DNA from: Pseudomonas viridiflava
GTDB taxonomy: Bacteria > Pseudomonadota > Gammaproteobacteria > Pseudomonadales > Pseudomonadaceae
Assembly (NCBI RefSeq): GCF_900582625.1
Contig: NZ_UTIQ01000072.1
Span: 212,047-276,046 of the forward strand
Reading direction: 5' to 3'
DNA length: 64,000 bases
The position numbers and the translations under genes are program-made. This document shows, piece after piece, positions 1 through 8,913 of the stretch. Positions within the stretch are counted from its first letter, which is position 1; every line of letters begins with the position of its first letter. The notes below the pieces were generated by a model. That model had not been told where the DNA came from and did not search any database. It saw only the letters and a program-made list of their open reading frames with translations.

Positions 1-816
1 ATTCAGCTGACCCTGGTGCGCGACGGTGGTGAGCCGTTCGACGTGCAACTGACGCGCGCCGTCATCAAGGTCAAGAGCGTGAAGAGCCAAACCCTCGAAC
101 CGGGTTACGGCTACCTGCGCATCACTCAGTTCCAGGTCAACAGCGGCGACGAAGTCGGCAAGGCGCTGGCCAAGCTGAAGAAGGACAACGACGGTAAAAA
201 ACTTCGCGGCCTGGTACTCGACCTGCGCAACAACCCGGGCGGCGTGTTGCAGGCAGCTGTGGAAGTGTCTGACCACTTCCTTACCAAAGGCCTGATCGTG
301 TTCACCAAAGGCCGCATCGCCAACTCCGAACTGCGCTTCTCCGCCGACCCGGCCGACGCCAGCGAAGGCGTGCCGTTGGTGGTATTGATCAACGGCGGCA
401 GCGCCTCGGCTTCGGAGATTGTTGCCGGCGCCCTGCAAGACCACAAACGCGGCATCCTCATGGGCACCAACAGCTTTGGCAAAGGCTCGGTGCAAACCGT
501 GCTGCCGCTGAGCAACGACCGTGCGCTGAAAATCACCACTGCGCTGTACTACACGCCTAACGGCCGCTCGATTCAGGCGCAAGGCATCGTGCCGGACATC
601 GAAGTGGCGCGCGCCAAAATTACCCGCGAAGACGACGGCGAAAGCTACAAAGAAGCCGACCTCGCCGGGCACTTGGGCAACGGCAACGGTGGCAAAGACA
701 AAACCAGCAACGAGCTGAAGGCGCAGAGCGGCAAAGCCAACCTGCAAGATCAGGACTTCCAGTTGAGCCAGGCGCTGAGCCTGTTGAAAGGGTTGAACGT
801 TACGCGTAGCCAGTAA
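1..816 (+). CDS. ctpA: Carboxy-terminal processing protease, S41 family (3' part)
   Basis: The reading frame is open from base 1, so the N-terminal part (signal peptide and most of the PDZ domain) lies outside the window; 271 residues remain. The fragment carries the S41 core: a substrate-binding stretch VLDLRNNPGG, the serine motif GSASASEI and the lysine motif FGKGSVQT, the Ser/Lys dyad of periplasmic tail-specific proteases. The C-terminal third has the usual NGRSIQAQGIVPDIEV region and a polar tail. Family knowledge: such enzymes trim or degrade periplasmic proteins, including peptidoglycan hydrolases. In other pseudomonads ctpA also lies near the orphan binding proteins and his genes, as here. 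Confidence 0.93.
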   Translation: MQLTLVRDGGEPFDVQLTRAVIKVKSVKSQTLEPGYGYLRITQFQVNSGDEVGKALAKLKKDNDGKKLRGLVLDLRNNPGGVLQAAVEVSDHFLTKGLIVFTKGRIANSELRFSADPADASEGVPLVVLINGGSASASEIVAGALQDHKRGILMGTNSFGKGSVQTVLPLSNDRALKITTALYYTPNGRSIQAQGIVPDIEVARAKITREDDGESYKEADLAGHLGNGNGGKDKTSNELKAQSGKANLQDQDFQLSQALSLLKGLNVTRSQ

Positions 817-822
817 CGGTCT

Positions 823-946
823 GCTTTAGCCGCGAGTGCTCTGGCAAAAGAGCATCGCGGCTAAAGCCGCTCCTACAGAGATCAGAAAATCAGAAAATCA
901 GAAAATCAGAAAATCAATTGTGGGAGAGGCTTCAGCCTCGATGCTT
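823..946. repeat. REP-type inverted pair plus an 8-bp tandem repeat
   Basis: Just after the ctpA stop, 823-840 and 850-867 form an inverted repeat around GCTTTAGCCGCG/CGCGGCTAAAGC that could also end ctpA transcription. The right arm runs on into GCTCCTACAG, the standard REP tail. It is followed by 4.5 head-to-tail copies of ATCAGAAA (881-916) and a degenerate opposite-facing REP (about 919-945). Confidence 0.85.
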
Positions 947-951
947 TCTAA

Positions 952-1707
952 CTACAGATAGTTAGCTGAAATCTTGTCCACGGTGCCATCGGCACGCATC
1001 GCATCCAGTGCTTTCTGCAAACGCTGGATCACCTCGTCCGGGGTGTTCAGGTTCATCGCCAGGAACAGCTGGTTATCGTTGAAGCGCAGCACGGTCACCA
1101 AGCCGTTCACGCCTTCCTGCTTGGCCATGTAACGCCCCACCGGGTCGGTAGTGGCCCACAGGTCAATTTTTCCTTCCATCAATTTGCTGACGTTTTCCTG
1201 GTCGCGCAGCGCGTTCACCGGGGTCATGCCTTTGCCTTCCAGGTATTGGCTGACCGAGGCGTTTTTATAGGCGCCGAGTTTGTAGGCGTTGGCTTGTTCA
1301 AGGCTGCTGAGCTTGAGCGTGCTGCCGGGCTTAGCCATCAGCACGGCGCTGGTGTTGGCTAGCGGGCCCACCCACTTGAACATCGTTTCGCGCGCTTCGG
1401 TGCGGGTGGTGGAGAACAGTCCGTAGTTGGCGTTGTCTTGGGTCAGCTTGTAGAGACGATCCCAAGGGAAGCGCAGGGTCAGGTTGTACTTGATGTCGGC
1501 GCGCTTGAACATTTCGCGCACCAGATCGGCGCTGATGCCATCGATGCCTTCGTCGCGGGCGAAGTTTTTGTCGTCGACCGCCATGTTGAAGGGCGGGAAA
1601 TTCTCGGTCAGCAGCACCACTTCATAGCCTTCCGGCAATTCAGCATGGGCAGCGGCGGCGGTCAGGGCCAAGCCCAGCAACAGCGAACGGGAGATTAACT
1701 TCAGCAT
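952..1707 (-). CDS. Periplasmic amino-acid-type substrate-binding protein (copy 1 of 3)
   Basis: 251 residues of the SBP_bac_3 (family 3 extracellular solute-binding) fold. I chose the ATG at 1707 rather than an upstream in-frame extension because it gives a clean signal peptide (MLKLISRSLLLGLALTAAAAHA, cut before ELPEGY) and the same length as its two neighbours. Motifs shared with them are LLTENFPPFNMA, LRFPWDRLYKL, NALRDQENV, IDLWATTDPVGRY and TPDEVIQRLQKAL. No permease or ATPase gene lies nearby, so it either serves a transporter encoded elsewhere or acts in sensing. The ligand cannot be read from the sequence. It is closest to the copy just upstream. Confidence 0.87.
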   Translation of the reverse strand: MLKLISRSLLLGLALTAAAAHAELPEGYEVVLLTENFPPFNMAVDDKNFARDEGIDGISADLVREMFKRADIKYNLTLRFPWDRLYKLTQDNANYGLFSTTRTEARETMFKWVGPLANTSAVLMAKPGSTLKLSSLEQANAYKLGAYKNASVSQYLEGKGMTPVNALRDQENVSKLMEGKIDLWATTDPVGRYMAKQEGVNGLVTVLRFNDNQLFLAMNLNTPDEVIQRLQKALDAMRADGTVDKISANYL

Positions 1708-1885
1708 GATGGTGTGATGTCCTATCGACAATTTTATTGTGAGCAGCCGGGCTTCGGCGCAAGCGCGCAATCGTACAGGGAGCGTTGGAGAAATTTGTGA
1801 CACAGCGCTCAGAGCGGAGCGAGCGTTTCCCGGCACATAGCGACCGGGAGTGGCAGGGGCGAGATAGACGGTTTGCAGCAATCGC

Positions 1886-1922
1886 GGCGATCGGCTTTAG
1901 CCGCGATGCTTTTGGGGCCTAC
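1886..1922. repeat. Single REP element between binding-protein genes
   Basis: CGGCTTTAGCCGCGATGCTTTT (about 1892-1913) matches the REP core seen elsewhere in the window. It sits directly after the stop of the middle binding-protein gene. Confidence 0.7.
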
Positions 1923-2677
1923 AGATAATTATTGGTCACGTCGTCCACGAAGCCGTCCTTGCGCATTTCATCCAGCGCCTTTTGCAAACGCTCAATCACT
2001 TCATCCGGCGTATCAACGTTCATGGCCAGATAAAGCTGCGCGTCGTTGAAACGCAAGGCGGTGGACAAACCACTCACACCTTCCTGCTTGGCCAGGTAGC
2101 GGCCGACCGGGTCGGTGGTGGCCCAAAGGTCGATTTTGCCTTCCATCAATTTGCTGACGTTTTCCTGGTCGCGCAGCGCATTCACCGGCGCCATGCCCTG
2201 GCTTTCCAAGTGCTGGCTGACGGCGTCATTTTTGTAGGCGCCAACGGTGTATTTGCTCGCTTCCTTGAGGTTGCTCAACTTGAGTGTGCTGCCGGGTTTG
2301 GCCAGCAATACCCAGCCGGTTTTCGCCAGCGGCCCCACCCATTTGAACAGCGGTTTGCGCTCTTCGGTGTAGGTGGTGGAGAACAGGCCGTAGTTGGGTT
2401 TGTCGAGGGTCAGCTTGTAAAGACGGTCCCAGGGGAAGCGCAAACTCAGCGAGTATTCGATGCCGGCGCGCTTGAACATTTCGCGCACGATCTCGGCGCT
2501 GATGCCATCGATACCATCGTCACGAGCAAAGTTCTTGTCGTCGATGGCCATGTTGAAAGGCGGGAAGTTTTCGGTCAGCAACACCACTTTGTAGCCATAC
2601 GGCAGCTCGGCATGGGCCAGCGTGCTTGCAGCCAGTGCAAGGCCCAACAACAGCGAACGGGTGAACACTTTCAGCAT
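1919..2677 (-). CDS. Periplasmic amino-acid-type substrate-binding protein (copy 2 of 3)
   Basis: 252 residues, family 3 solute-binding protein with a signal peptide ending ASTLAHA before ELPYGY. It is very similar to the downstream copy over the whole mature chain (shared FPPFNMA, DDKNFARD, LRFPWDRLYKLT, KPGSTLKLS, NALRDQENVSKLMEGKIDLWATTDPVGRY), which indicates a recent duplication. The genes are about 210-240 bp apart, so each may have its own promoter or be separated by processing. Orphan: no transporter subunits adjoin. Confidence 0.88.
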   Translation of the reverse strand: MLKVFTRSLLLGLALAASTLAHAELPYGYKVVLLTENFPPFNMAIDDKNFARDDGIDGISAEIVREMFKRAGIEYSLSLRFPWDRLYKLTLDKPNYGLFSTTYTEERKPLFKWVGPLAKTGWVLLAKPGSTLKLSNLKEASKYTVGAYKNDAVSQHLESQGMAPVNALRDQENVSKLMEGKIDLWATTDPVGRYLAKQEGVSGLSTALRFNDAQLYLAMNVDTPDEVIERLQKALDEMRKDGFVDDVTNNYL

Positions 2678-2921
2678 GATTTTGTCCTGTCTGCGATCGC
2701 ATCGATCACACCGCGGACGGCATCGCTAAGCGTTCACCTGTGCATGCACGGACCCGGCACACGGCAGGTTAGGCCGCTGTTCGTTTCGTGGCGTGGCTCG
2801 AGAATATAGGTCGGTGCTCGGCAGGCTTGTGGCCCGCGTTGCAATGCTCTTCTTCTTGGAATGCCTATGTTGCAACGGGAACGTCTGGCCGCGCACCGTG
2901 GGTAGCGCGGCCGATTCGGCC

Positions 2922-3677
2922 CTACAGATAGCTGTTGAGGATTTCGTCGACGAAGCCCTCACTGCGCATCTTGTCCAATGCACCCTGCAGCTTCTGTACC
3001 ACCTCATCGGGGGTCTCTTTATTCAACGCCAGGTAGAGTTGGGCTTTGTTGAAGCGCAGCACAGTTTGCAAACCGCTCACGCCTTCTTGCTTGGCCAGAT
3101 AACGACCGGCCGGGTCGCCGGTGGCCCACAAATCGATTTGCCCATCGCGCAGTTTTTGCGCGTTTTCCTGATCACGCAGCGCCAGGATTGGGTCGAGTTT
3201 GTGCTCGGTCAGGTACTCGGCAATGGCGTCACCTTTGTAGGCGCCAACTTTGTATTGTTTGGCGTCATCGAGGCTGCTGAGGGTGATTTTGTTGTCTGGC
3301 TTGGCCAGCATGATCCAGTCGTCCGGGCCGATGGGGCCGACCCATTTGAATGAATCTTCACGCTCGGGCAAACGCGCGGTGACGAATACGCCGTAGCCAG
3401 GCTTCTCCAGCGCCAGCTTATAGATGCGGTCCCACGGGAAGCGCAGGGTCAGGCTGTATTTGATACCGGCGCGCTTGAACATCTCCTTGACCACGTCGAC
3501 GGCGATGCCATCAATGTTGTCTTCCTGGGCGAAGTTCTTGCCGTTGATGGCCATGTTGTAAGGCGGGAAGTTTTCGGTCAGCAGCACGATGCTGTAATCC
3601 GGGTCTACTTCGGCACGAGCACTGCCAGCGAGCACCAATACGGTGCTGACCAGCGAAAGCAGCAGGCGTTTGAACAT
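2922..3677 (-). CDS. Periplasmic amino-acid-type substrate-binding protein (copy 3 of 3)
   Basis: 251 residues, family 3 solute-binding protein. The signal peptide ends near GSARA before EVDPDY. It has the same framework as the other two (LLTENFPPYNMA, LRFPWDRIYKL, LALRDQENAQKL, IDLWATGDPAGRYLAKQEGVSGL) but is the most diverged, with WVGPIGPDDW where the others have WVGPLA. It is the first of the three in transcription order and follows hisF by 135 bp on the same strand. Confidence 0.87.
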   Translation of the reverse strand: MFKRLLLSLVSTVLVLAGSARAEVDPDYSIVLLTENFPPYNMAINGKNFAQEDNIDGIAVDVVKEMFKRAGIKYSLTLRFPWDRIYKLALEKPGYGVFVTARLPEREDSFKWVGPIGPDDWIMLAKPDNKITLSSLDDAKQYKVGAYKGDAIAEYLTEHKLDPILALRDQENAQKLRDGQIDLWATGDPAGRYLAKQEGVSGLQTVLRFNKAQLYLALNKETPDEVVQKLQGALDKMRSEGFVDEILNSYL

Positions 3678-3812
3678 TTCGGAATCTCTACTTCTGAAGG
3701 TATGTGAGGCGTAACGCGCAGTCCCGGTAGCTTCGTAACGGGCTGGGCGAAGCTCTATGCAACTTAGCAGCCAGGACAGGCCTGTACAGGAATTGCCGGA
3801 AATGGGTGCGCC

Positions 3813-4583
3813 TTAGCGCACCACAATGCCCCGGGCGGCCATATAGGCCTTCGCCTCAGGCACGGTGTATTCGCCGAAGTGGAAAATACTTGCCGCCAGC
3901 ACCGCCGACGCTTTGCCTTCGATAATGCCGTCGGCCAGGTGCTGCAAATTACCCACGCCGCCCGAAGCAATCACCGGAATGCCGACGGTTTCGCTGATGG
4001 CGCGGGTAACGCCCAGGTCGAAGCCGTTTTTCATGCCGTCCTGGTCCATGCTGGTGAGCAAAATTTCGCCGGCGCCCAGGTCTTCCATCTTTTTCGCCCA
4101 CTGCACGGCGTCCAAACCTGTCGGCTTGCGGCCGCCGTGGGTGAAGATTTCCCAGCGCGGTGTTTCGCCCGGTAGCGAAACCTTTTTGGCGTCGATGGCG
4201 ACCACGATGCACTGAGCGCCAAAACGCGAAGCCGCTTCGCCAACGAACTCGGGGTTGAACACCGCGGCGGTATTGATCGACACCTTGTCGGCACCCGCAT
4301 TCAGCAGGTTGCGAATGTCTTGCACGGTACGCACGCCGCCGCCCACGGTCAGCGGGATAAACACCTGGCTGGCCATGCGCTCGACGGTATGCAGCGTGGT
4401 GTCACGGCCATCGACGCTGGCGGTGATGTCGAGAAAGGTAATTTCATCGGCACCCTGCTCGTCGTAGCGACGGGCGATTTCCACCGGGTCGCCGGCATCA
4501 CGGATGTTCTCGAATTTGACGCCTTTGACCACACGGCCATTGTCGACGTCCAGGCAAGGGATGATGCGTTTGGCCAGCGCCAT
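3813..4583 (-). CDS. hisF: Imidazole glycerol phosphate synthase, cyclase subunit
   Basis: 256 residues, the normal HisF length. (beta-alpha)8 barrel with catalytic aspartates in [15 protein letters not shown] near the N-terminus and [10 protein letters not shown] in the middle. Phosphate-binding motifs are VGGGVRTV, the loop around [11 protein letters not shown], and IASGGVGN. It uses ammonia channelled from HisH to turn PRFAR into imidazole glycerol phosphate and AICAR in histidine synthesis. Last gene of the his operon, 10 bp after hisA. Confidence 0.98.
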   Translation of the reverse strand: MALAKRIIPCLDVDNGRVVKGVKFENIRDAGDPVEIARRYDEQGADEITFLDITASVDGRDTTLHTVERMASQVFIPLTVGGGVRTVQDIRNLLNAGADKVSINTAAVFNPEFVGEAASRFGAQCIVVAIDAKKVSLPGETPRWEIFTHGGRKPTGLDAVQWAKKMEDLGAGEILLTSMDQDGMKNGFDLGVTRAISETVGIPVIASGGVGNLQHLADGIIEGKASAVLAASIFHFGEYTVPEAKAYMAARGIVVR

Positions 4584-4593
4584 GGTTCAGTCC

Positions 4594-5331
4594 TCAGCCG
4601 TTGTAGGCGTCGCAGTAAGCCTGGGCTTCGGCGACATCCAGGGTGCCTTCGTAAATCGCACGGCCGGTGATGGCGCCGATAATGCCGGGCGCCTTGGCGT
4701 CCAGCAGGGCTTTGATGTCGCCCAGGTTGTGGATGCCGCCAGAGGCAATCACCGGAATCTTGGTGGCAGCGGCCAACGCGGCGGTGAACGGCACGTTGCA
4801 GCCTTGCATCATGCCGTCTTTGGCGATGTCGGTATAAACGATGGCCGACACGCCGTCGGCTTCGAAACGCTTGGCCAGATCGATCACCTGCACGGTGCTC
4901 ACTTCGGCCCAACCGTCGGTAGCAACGAAGCCGTCTTTGGCGTCGAGGCCGACAATCACTTTGCCCGGAAACGCTTTGCACGCTTCAGCCACGAACTCCG
5001 GCTGCTTCACGGCCTTGGTGCCGATGATTACGTAGCTCACGCCGGCTTTGACGTAGTGCTCGATGGTTTCCAGCGAGCGAATACCGCCGCCGATCTGGAT
5101 CGGCAAGTTCGGGTAGCGCTTGGCAATGGCGGTCACCACTTCGCCATTCACCGGCTGGCCTTCGAAGGCGCCGTTGAGGTCGACTAGGTGCAAACGCCGG
5201 CAACCGCCTTCCACCCATTTGGCGGCCATGCTCACCGGGTCATCGGAGAACACGGTGGAGTCTTCCATCCGGCCCTGGCGCAAGCGCACGCAGGCACCGT
5301 CTTTAAGATCGATAGCGGGGATAATCAGCAT
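4594..5331 (-). CDS. hisA: ProFAR isomerase, histidine biosynthesis
   Basis: 245 residues; barrel fold related to HisF. Key pieces: [15 protein letters not shown] at the N-terminus (catalytic Asp), [16 protein letters not shown] (second catalytic Asp region) and VIASGGIHN. It isomerises the N1-phosphoribosylformimino ring of ProFAR to PRFAR, the HisHF substrate. Lies 40 bp downstream of the DUF2164 gene and 10 bp upstream of hisF in a single operon. Confidence 0.98.
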   Translation of the reverse strand: MLIIPAIDLKDGACVRLRQGRMEDSTVFSDDPVSMAAKWVEGGCRRLHLVDLNGAFEGQPVNGEVVTAIAKRYPNLPIQIGGGIRSLETIEHYVKAGVSYVIIGTKAVKQPEFVAEACKAFPGKVIVGLDAKDGFVATDGWAEVSTVQVIDLAKRFEADGVSAIVYTDIAKDGMMQGCNVPFTAALAAATKIPVIASGGIHNLGDIKALLDAKAPGIIGAITGRAIYEGTLDVAEAQAYCDAYNG

Positions 5332-5371
5332 CAGTCGAACCTGCTCAAGTCTTGGAATTCGGGGAAACGGG

Positions 5372-5632
5372 TCAGCTCTTTTCGAGCGCCCACAAGTCGC
5401 TTTCGATGCTCATGAACCTGTCAGCCAGGTGCGCCTGAACATCGGCAATCGCCTTGTTGTAAAACAGCGGCGCCACTTCGCGGGCAAACACCTCGAGCAC
5501 TTCCTGGGCTTCAAAGCTGCCCAGCTCAAGCTCGAAACGGTCTTCCAGAAAGCGCTTGAGCACGGCCACCGCCGCAGCTTCCTGCGCCGGCTCCAGAGTC
5601 AGGTTGGGTGCTTTCTGTTTGCCGCGGCTCAT
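5372..5632 (-). CDS. DUF2164 protein inside the his operon
   Basis: 86 residues from the ATG at 5632, whose A overlaps the final base of the hisH stop (TAATG). That coupling is why I prefer it to the longer frame. The protein is small and helical, with the DUF2164 pattern: an acidic [15 protein letters not shown] segment, [21 protein letters not shown], and a C-terminal [11 protein letters not shown]. No catalytic motif is visible. Its function is unknown; the position between hisH and hisA recurs in other Pseudomonas, which suggests co-expression with histidine synthesis but does not show a role in it. Confidence 0.85.
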   Translation of the reverse strand: MSRGKQKAPNLTLEPAQEAAAVAVLKRFLEDRFELELGSFEAQEVLEVFAREVAPLFYNKAIADVQAHLADRFMSIESDLWALEKS

Positions 5633-6270
5633 TACCAGCGACCGTCCCAAGCGGCGAAATTCTGCAAAAGCTGCAGGCCGTGGGTGTGGCTTTTTTCCGG
5701 GTGGAATTGCACGGCGAAACGCGAGCCATCGGCCAGGGCGGCGGCAAAGTCGACGCCGTAATGACCACGACCAGCCACCTGACGGGGGTTGGCGGCCTCG
5801 ATATAGAAGCTGTGCACAAAATAGAAACGCGCCAGATCAGGAATGCTGTGCCACAGCGGGTGGTCGACGGTTTGCGCCACTTCGTTCCAGCCCATGTGCG
5901 GTACTTTCAGCGCTTCGTCGTTTTCGACCAGGTCTTTGCCGAAGAAGCGCACCTGACCGGGAAACTGGCCGATGCAGTCGACGCCGCCGTTCTCTTCGCT
6001 GTGATCGAGCAAAGCCTGCATGCCGACACAAATGCCGAGAAAGGGACGGTCCTGGCTGACTTCACGCACCAGGCTGTCGAAGCCCAGGCGACGGATTTCA
6101 GCCATGCAATCGCGAATCGCGCCAACGCCAGGGAACACCACGCGGTCGGCTTCACGAATTACCGTGGCATCGCTGGTGATCTGCACCCGGCCGGCACCTA
6201 CGTGCTCAAGGGCCTTGGCCACCGAGTGGAGGTTGCCCATGCCGTAATCGATGACGGCTACCGTCTGCAT
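5632..6270 (-). CDS. hisH: Imidazole glycerol phosphate synthase, glutaminase subunit
   Basis: 212 residues, class I glutamine amidotransferase. Nucleophile cysteine in FLGICVGMQ, catalytic His-Pro-Glu in VQFHPEKS near the C-terminus, and the N-terminal [10 protein letters not shown] typical of HisH. It hydrolyses glutamine and passes ammonia to HisF. Its start overlaps the hisB stop by one base (TAATG) and its stop overlaps the DUF2164 start in the same way, so translation is probably coupled. Confidence 0.98.
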   Translation of the reverse strand: MQTVAVIDYGMGNLHSVAKALEHVGAGRVQITSDATVIREADRVVFPGVGAIRDCMAEIRRLGFDSLVREVSQDRPFLGICVGMQALLDHSEENGGVDCIGQFPGQVRFFGKDLVENDEALKVPHMGWNEVAQTVDHPLWHSIPDLARFYFVHSFYIEAANPRQVAGRGHYGVDFAAALADGSRFAVQFHPEKSHTHGLQLLQNFAAWDGRW

Positions 6271-6863
6271 TACAGGCAGCCCTTGGTCGATGGCATTTGC
6301 CCGGCCATGCGCTCATCCAGCGTCACCGCCATGCGCAGCGCGCGGCCGAATGCCTTGAACACGGTTTCGATCTGGTGGTGGGTGTTGTAGCCGCGCAGGT
6401 TGTCGATGTGCAGGCTGACCAGCGCGTGGTTAACGAAGCCCTGGAAGAATTCCTGGAACAGGTCGACATCAAAGCCGCCAACGGTGGCGCGGGTGTACGG
6501 CACATGCATTTGCAGGCCAGGGCGACCGGAAAAATCGATCACCACGCGCGACAGCGCTTCGTCCAGCGGCACATAGGAATGGCCGTAACGCACGATGCCC
6601 TTCTTGTCGCCGATGGCCTTGGCAAACGCCTGACCGAGGGTGATACCGACGTCTTCCACCATGTGGTGGTCGTCGATATGCAGATCGCCTTGGGCTTCGA
6701 TATCCAGGTCGATCAACCCGTGACGGGCGATCTGATCGAGCATGTGCTCAAGAAAAGGCACGCCAATGGCAAAGCGCGCTTTGCCGGTGCCATCCAGATT
6801 GATAGACGCCTTGATCTGGGTTTCCAGAGTGTTGCGTTCGACGGATGCCGTACGTTCGGCCAT
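6270..6863 (-). CDS. hisB: Imidazoleglycerol-phosphate dehydratase
   Basis: 197 residues from the ATG at 6863, which has GGAG eight bases upstream; an in-frame start 12 bases earlier is possible. Monofunctional dehydratase (no phosphatase domain). Metal-binding histidine motifs: [26 protein letters not shown] and YNTHHQIE; also [16 protein letters not shown]. It converts imidazole glycerol phosphate to imidazole acetol phosphate. First gene of the his operon here. Confidence 0.98.
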   Translation of the reverse strand: MAERTASVERNTLETQIKASINLDGTGKARFAIGVPFLEHMLDQIARHGLIDLDIEAQGDLHIDDHHMVEDVGITLGQAFAKAIGDKKGIVRYGHSYVPLDEALSRVVIDFSGRPGLQMHVPYTRATVGGFDVDLFQEFFQGFVNHALVSLHIDNLRGYNTHHQIETVFKAFGRALRMAVTLDERMAGQMPSTKGCL

Positions 6864-6911
6864 CACCAGCTCCACGAATCTTAATGCGAAAGGGCGAGCA
6901 TTATAGGCCGG

Positions 6912-7024
6912 CTTCCGGGTCGTCGGCCATGCTGCGTTGCGTCCTCGCTTTTAATGCTCACGTACTTGAGTACGCTGCGCTTAAAAGCTCCGGGGCGCCT
7001 TGCATGGCCTTAGCCCCGAAACCC
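6912..7024. repeat. Hairpin-forming repeat of about 110 bp, copy A
   Basis: An imperfect palindrome nested around GTACTTGAGTAC. Outer arms are GGCCATGC/GCATGGCC and inner arms GCTTTTAA/TTAAAAGC. In reverse orientation it is nearly identical to 47634-47742, and the few differences fall on paired positions. It lies between the 5' end of hisB and the 3' end of the MFS gene, both on the minus strand. Confidence 0.88.
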
Positions 7025-7038
7025 TTGATCGAGAAATG

Positions 7039-7065
7039 ACAAAGCCGACATTACGTCGGCTTTGT
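7039..7065 (-). terminator. Hairpin terminator after the MFS gene
   Basis: AAAGCCGAC-ATTAC-GTCGGCTTT stem (7041-7049 with 7055-7063, extendable by an AC/GT pair) 23 bases past the MFS stop. The U-tract on the minus strand is short. Confidence 0.7.
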
Positions 7066-7087
7066 TGTGAAGCGCGGGTTAACTCAC

Positions 7088-8749
7088 TCAGCTAAACAAG
7101 ACCACGGTCTTAAGCAGCGTCACCCAAATACCCCATGCTAATGGGATACCTACGGCCAACCATGCCGCGATAACCAACGGCTTGCTCTTCGGATCCGCAG
7201 TCCACTCCAGATTGGCAGCAGTCTGCACGGCGTTGTCGTTACCAATGGCACGCTCGGCCGCCAGTTCGGCGTCGGTCATGAAGTGCTTGGCCGCAACCGG
7301 TTTCACCAGCGCGTTGCAGATAAAGCCCACCACCAGCAGACCCGCCAGAATGTACAAGGTGATGTCGTAGGCATCGGCCTTAGCCACGCCAACGCTCAGT
7401 TGGTATTCGCGGATGTAGTTCACCAGAACCGGGCCGAGGATGCCGGCGAACGCCCAGGCAGTCAGCAGGCGACCGTGAATGGCACCGACCATTTGCGTAC
7501 CGAACAAGTCCGCCAGGTAAGCCGGCACGGTGGCGAAACCGCCGCCGTACATCGACAGAATCAGGCAGATGCTGAACACAAAGAACGCCACGCTGCCCAG
7601 GTGACCGGTCCACGGCACCAGCGCGTAGAGCATGAAGCCCAGGGCGAAGAACACGAAGTACGTGGTTTTGCGGCCGATCAAGTCGGAGAACGACGACCAG
7701 AAGAAACGACCGCCAATGTTGAACAGACTCAGCAAACCGGTGAAGCCGGCAGCGATGATCGCGATCTGCGCCAGTTGCTCAGGGCTCAGCTCGCCAAAGC
7801 TCTGGTGCGTACCGATCAAGCGACCGGCGAACACTTCCTGCAGCAGTGGCGATGCCATGCCGATGATGCCGATACCGGCCGACACGTTCAGGCACAGCAC
7901 AGCCCACACCAGCCAGAACTGCGGAGTTTTCCAGGCTTTGCTGACGTGCACGTGGCCCTTGGTGATCATTTCGTCGTTGGCTTTTTTCACCGGAGGCGTC
8001 CAGCCCTCAGGCTTCCAGCCGGTTGGCGGAACGCGGTAGGCCAGCGCACCACCCATCATGAACACGAAGTAGATAACGGCCATGACGGCGAAGGTTTGCC
8101 ATACGCCGACGCCGTCCGGGCCAGCGAAGTAACCCATCAACTGCGCAGCCAGCGGCGCGCCAACCATGGCGCCACCACCGAAACCCATGATCGCCATGCC
8201 GGTAGCCATACCGCGCTTGTCCGGGAACCACTTCACCAGCGTCGATACCGGCGAGATATAGCCCAATCCCAGGCCGATACCACCGATCACGCCCGAGCCC
8301 AGCCACATCAGCCAGATTTGGTGGGTGTACACACCCAGCGCGGAAATCAGCAAACCGCCGCACCAGAACACAGCGGAAACCACACCGGCCTTACGCGGGC
8401 CAGCATGTTCTAGCCAGCCACCGAAAATGGCGGCCGAGCAACCGAGGAATACGAAGAACAAGGTGTACAGCCAACCCAACATCGAAATCGGCCAGTCGCA
8501 ATCGCTGGCGAATACTTGTTGGAAGAAGCCCAGATCGGCGCCACACGCCACTGGCGCGGTAATGCCGATAGCCTTGGACAGCGGCAGCCAGAATACGGAG
8601 AAGCCGTAGGCCATGCCGATACACAGGTGAATAGCCAGAGCCGCAGGCGGCACTAGCCAGCGGTTGAAGCCAGGAGCAGCGATGATGCGCTCCTTGGACA
8701 GAAACGCAGACTTAGCTGCGCCGCCGGCCACTGCAAGGGCGTCAGTCAT
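7088..8749 (-). CDS. OFA-family (oxalate/formate antiporter-like) MFS transporter
   Basis: 553 residues with about 12 hydrophobic segments, inner membrane. Features of the OFA branch are the N-terminal IHLCIGMAYGFSVFWLPL helix, the GGIGLGLGYISPVSTLVKWFPDKRGMATG loop 2-3 region, and IGGRFFWSSFSDLIGRKTTYF at the start of the second half. The protein is longer than a basic MFS carrier because of an N-terminal tail of about 30 residues, a long central insertion near residues 235-275 and a C-terminal extension after residue 500. The substrate is probably a small carboxylate, but the sequence does not decide it. Single-gene unit with its own terminator. Confidence 0.85.
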   Translation of the reverse strand: MTDALAVAGGAAKSAFLSKERIIAAPGFNRWLVPPAALAIHLCIGMAYGFSVFWLPLSKAIGITAPVACGADLGFFQQVFASDCDWPISMLGWLYTLFFVFLGCSAAIFGGWLEHAGPRKAGVVSAVFWCGGLLISALGVYTHQIWLMWLGSGVIGGIGLGLGYISPVSTLVKWFPDKRGMATGMAIMGFGGGAMVGAPLAAQLMGYFAGPDGVGVWQTFAVMAVIYFVFMMGGALAYRVPPTGWKPEGWTPPVKKANDEMITKGHVHVSKAWKTPQFWLVWAVLCLNVSAGIGIIGMASPLLQEVFAGRLIGTHQSFGELSPEQLAQIAIIAAGFTGLLSLFNIGGRFFWSSFSDLIGRKTTYFVFFALGFMLYALVPWTGHLGSVAFFVFSICLILSMYGGGFATVPAYLADLFGTQMVGAIHGRLLTAWAFAGILGPVLVNYIREYQLSVGVAKADAYDITLYILAGLLVVGFICNALVKPVAAKHFMTDAELAAERAIGNDNAVQTAANLEWTADPKSKPLVIAAWLAVGIPLAWGIWVTLLKTVVLFS

Positions 8750-8913
8750 TTCGAGGATCTCTCTATGTTTTTTAGTATGGGCAGATAGGTGAAGCGGTAG
8801 AACGCAAGAGGATATCGCCTACAGACGTACGACGACTAGGTTTGCGCGTACCATTTGTTGAACAACGCACATTTGACCCACATCAATCTTTCCCGCGAGG
8901 CTCTAGCCCAAGC

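Noticed and set aside
823..946. Possible CRISPR-like array
   Set aside because: The 8-bp units are directly adjacent with no spacers, and the flanking units are REP hairpins; no cas genes are present.
1708..1881. N-terminal extension of the first binding protein
   Set aside because: The extension would precede a perfect signal peptide and is absent from both paralogues; it reads through the upstream gap.
6845..7039. Short frame covering the hairpin repeat
   Set aside because: It exists only because the palindrome is open in that frame; it lacks a ribosome site and the copies at 47.7 and 60.0 kb do not preserve the frame.
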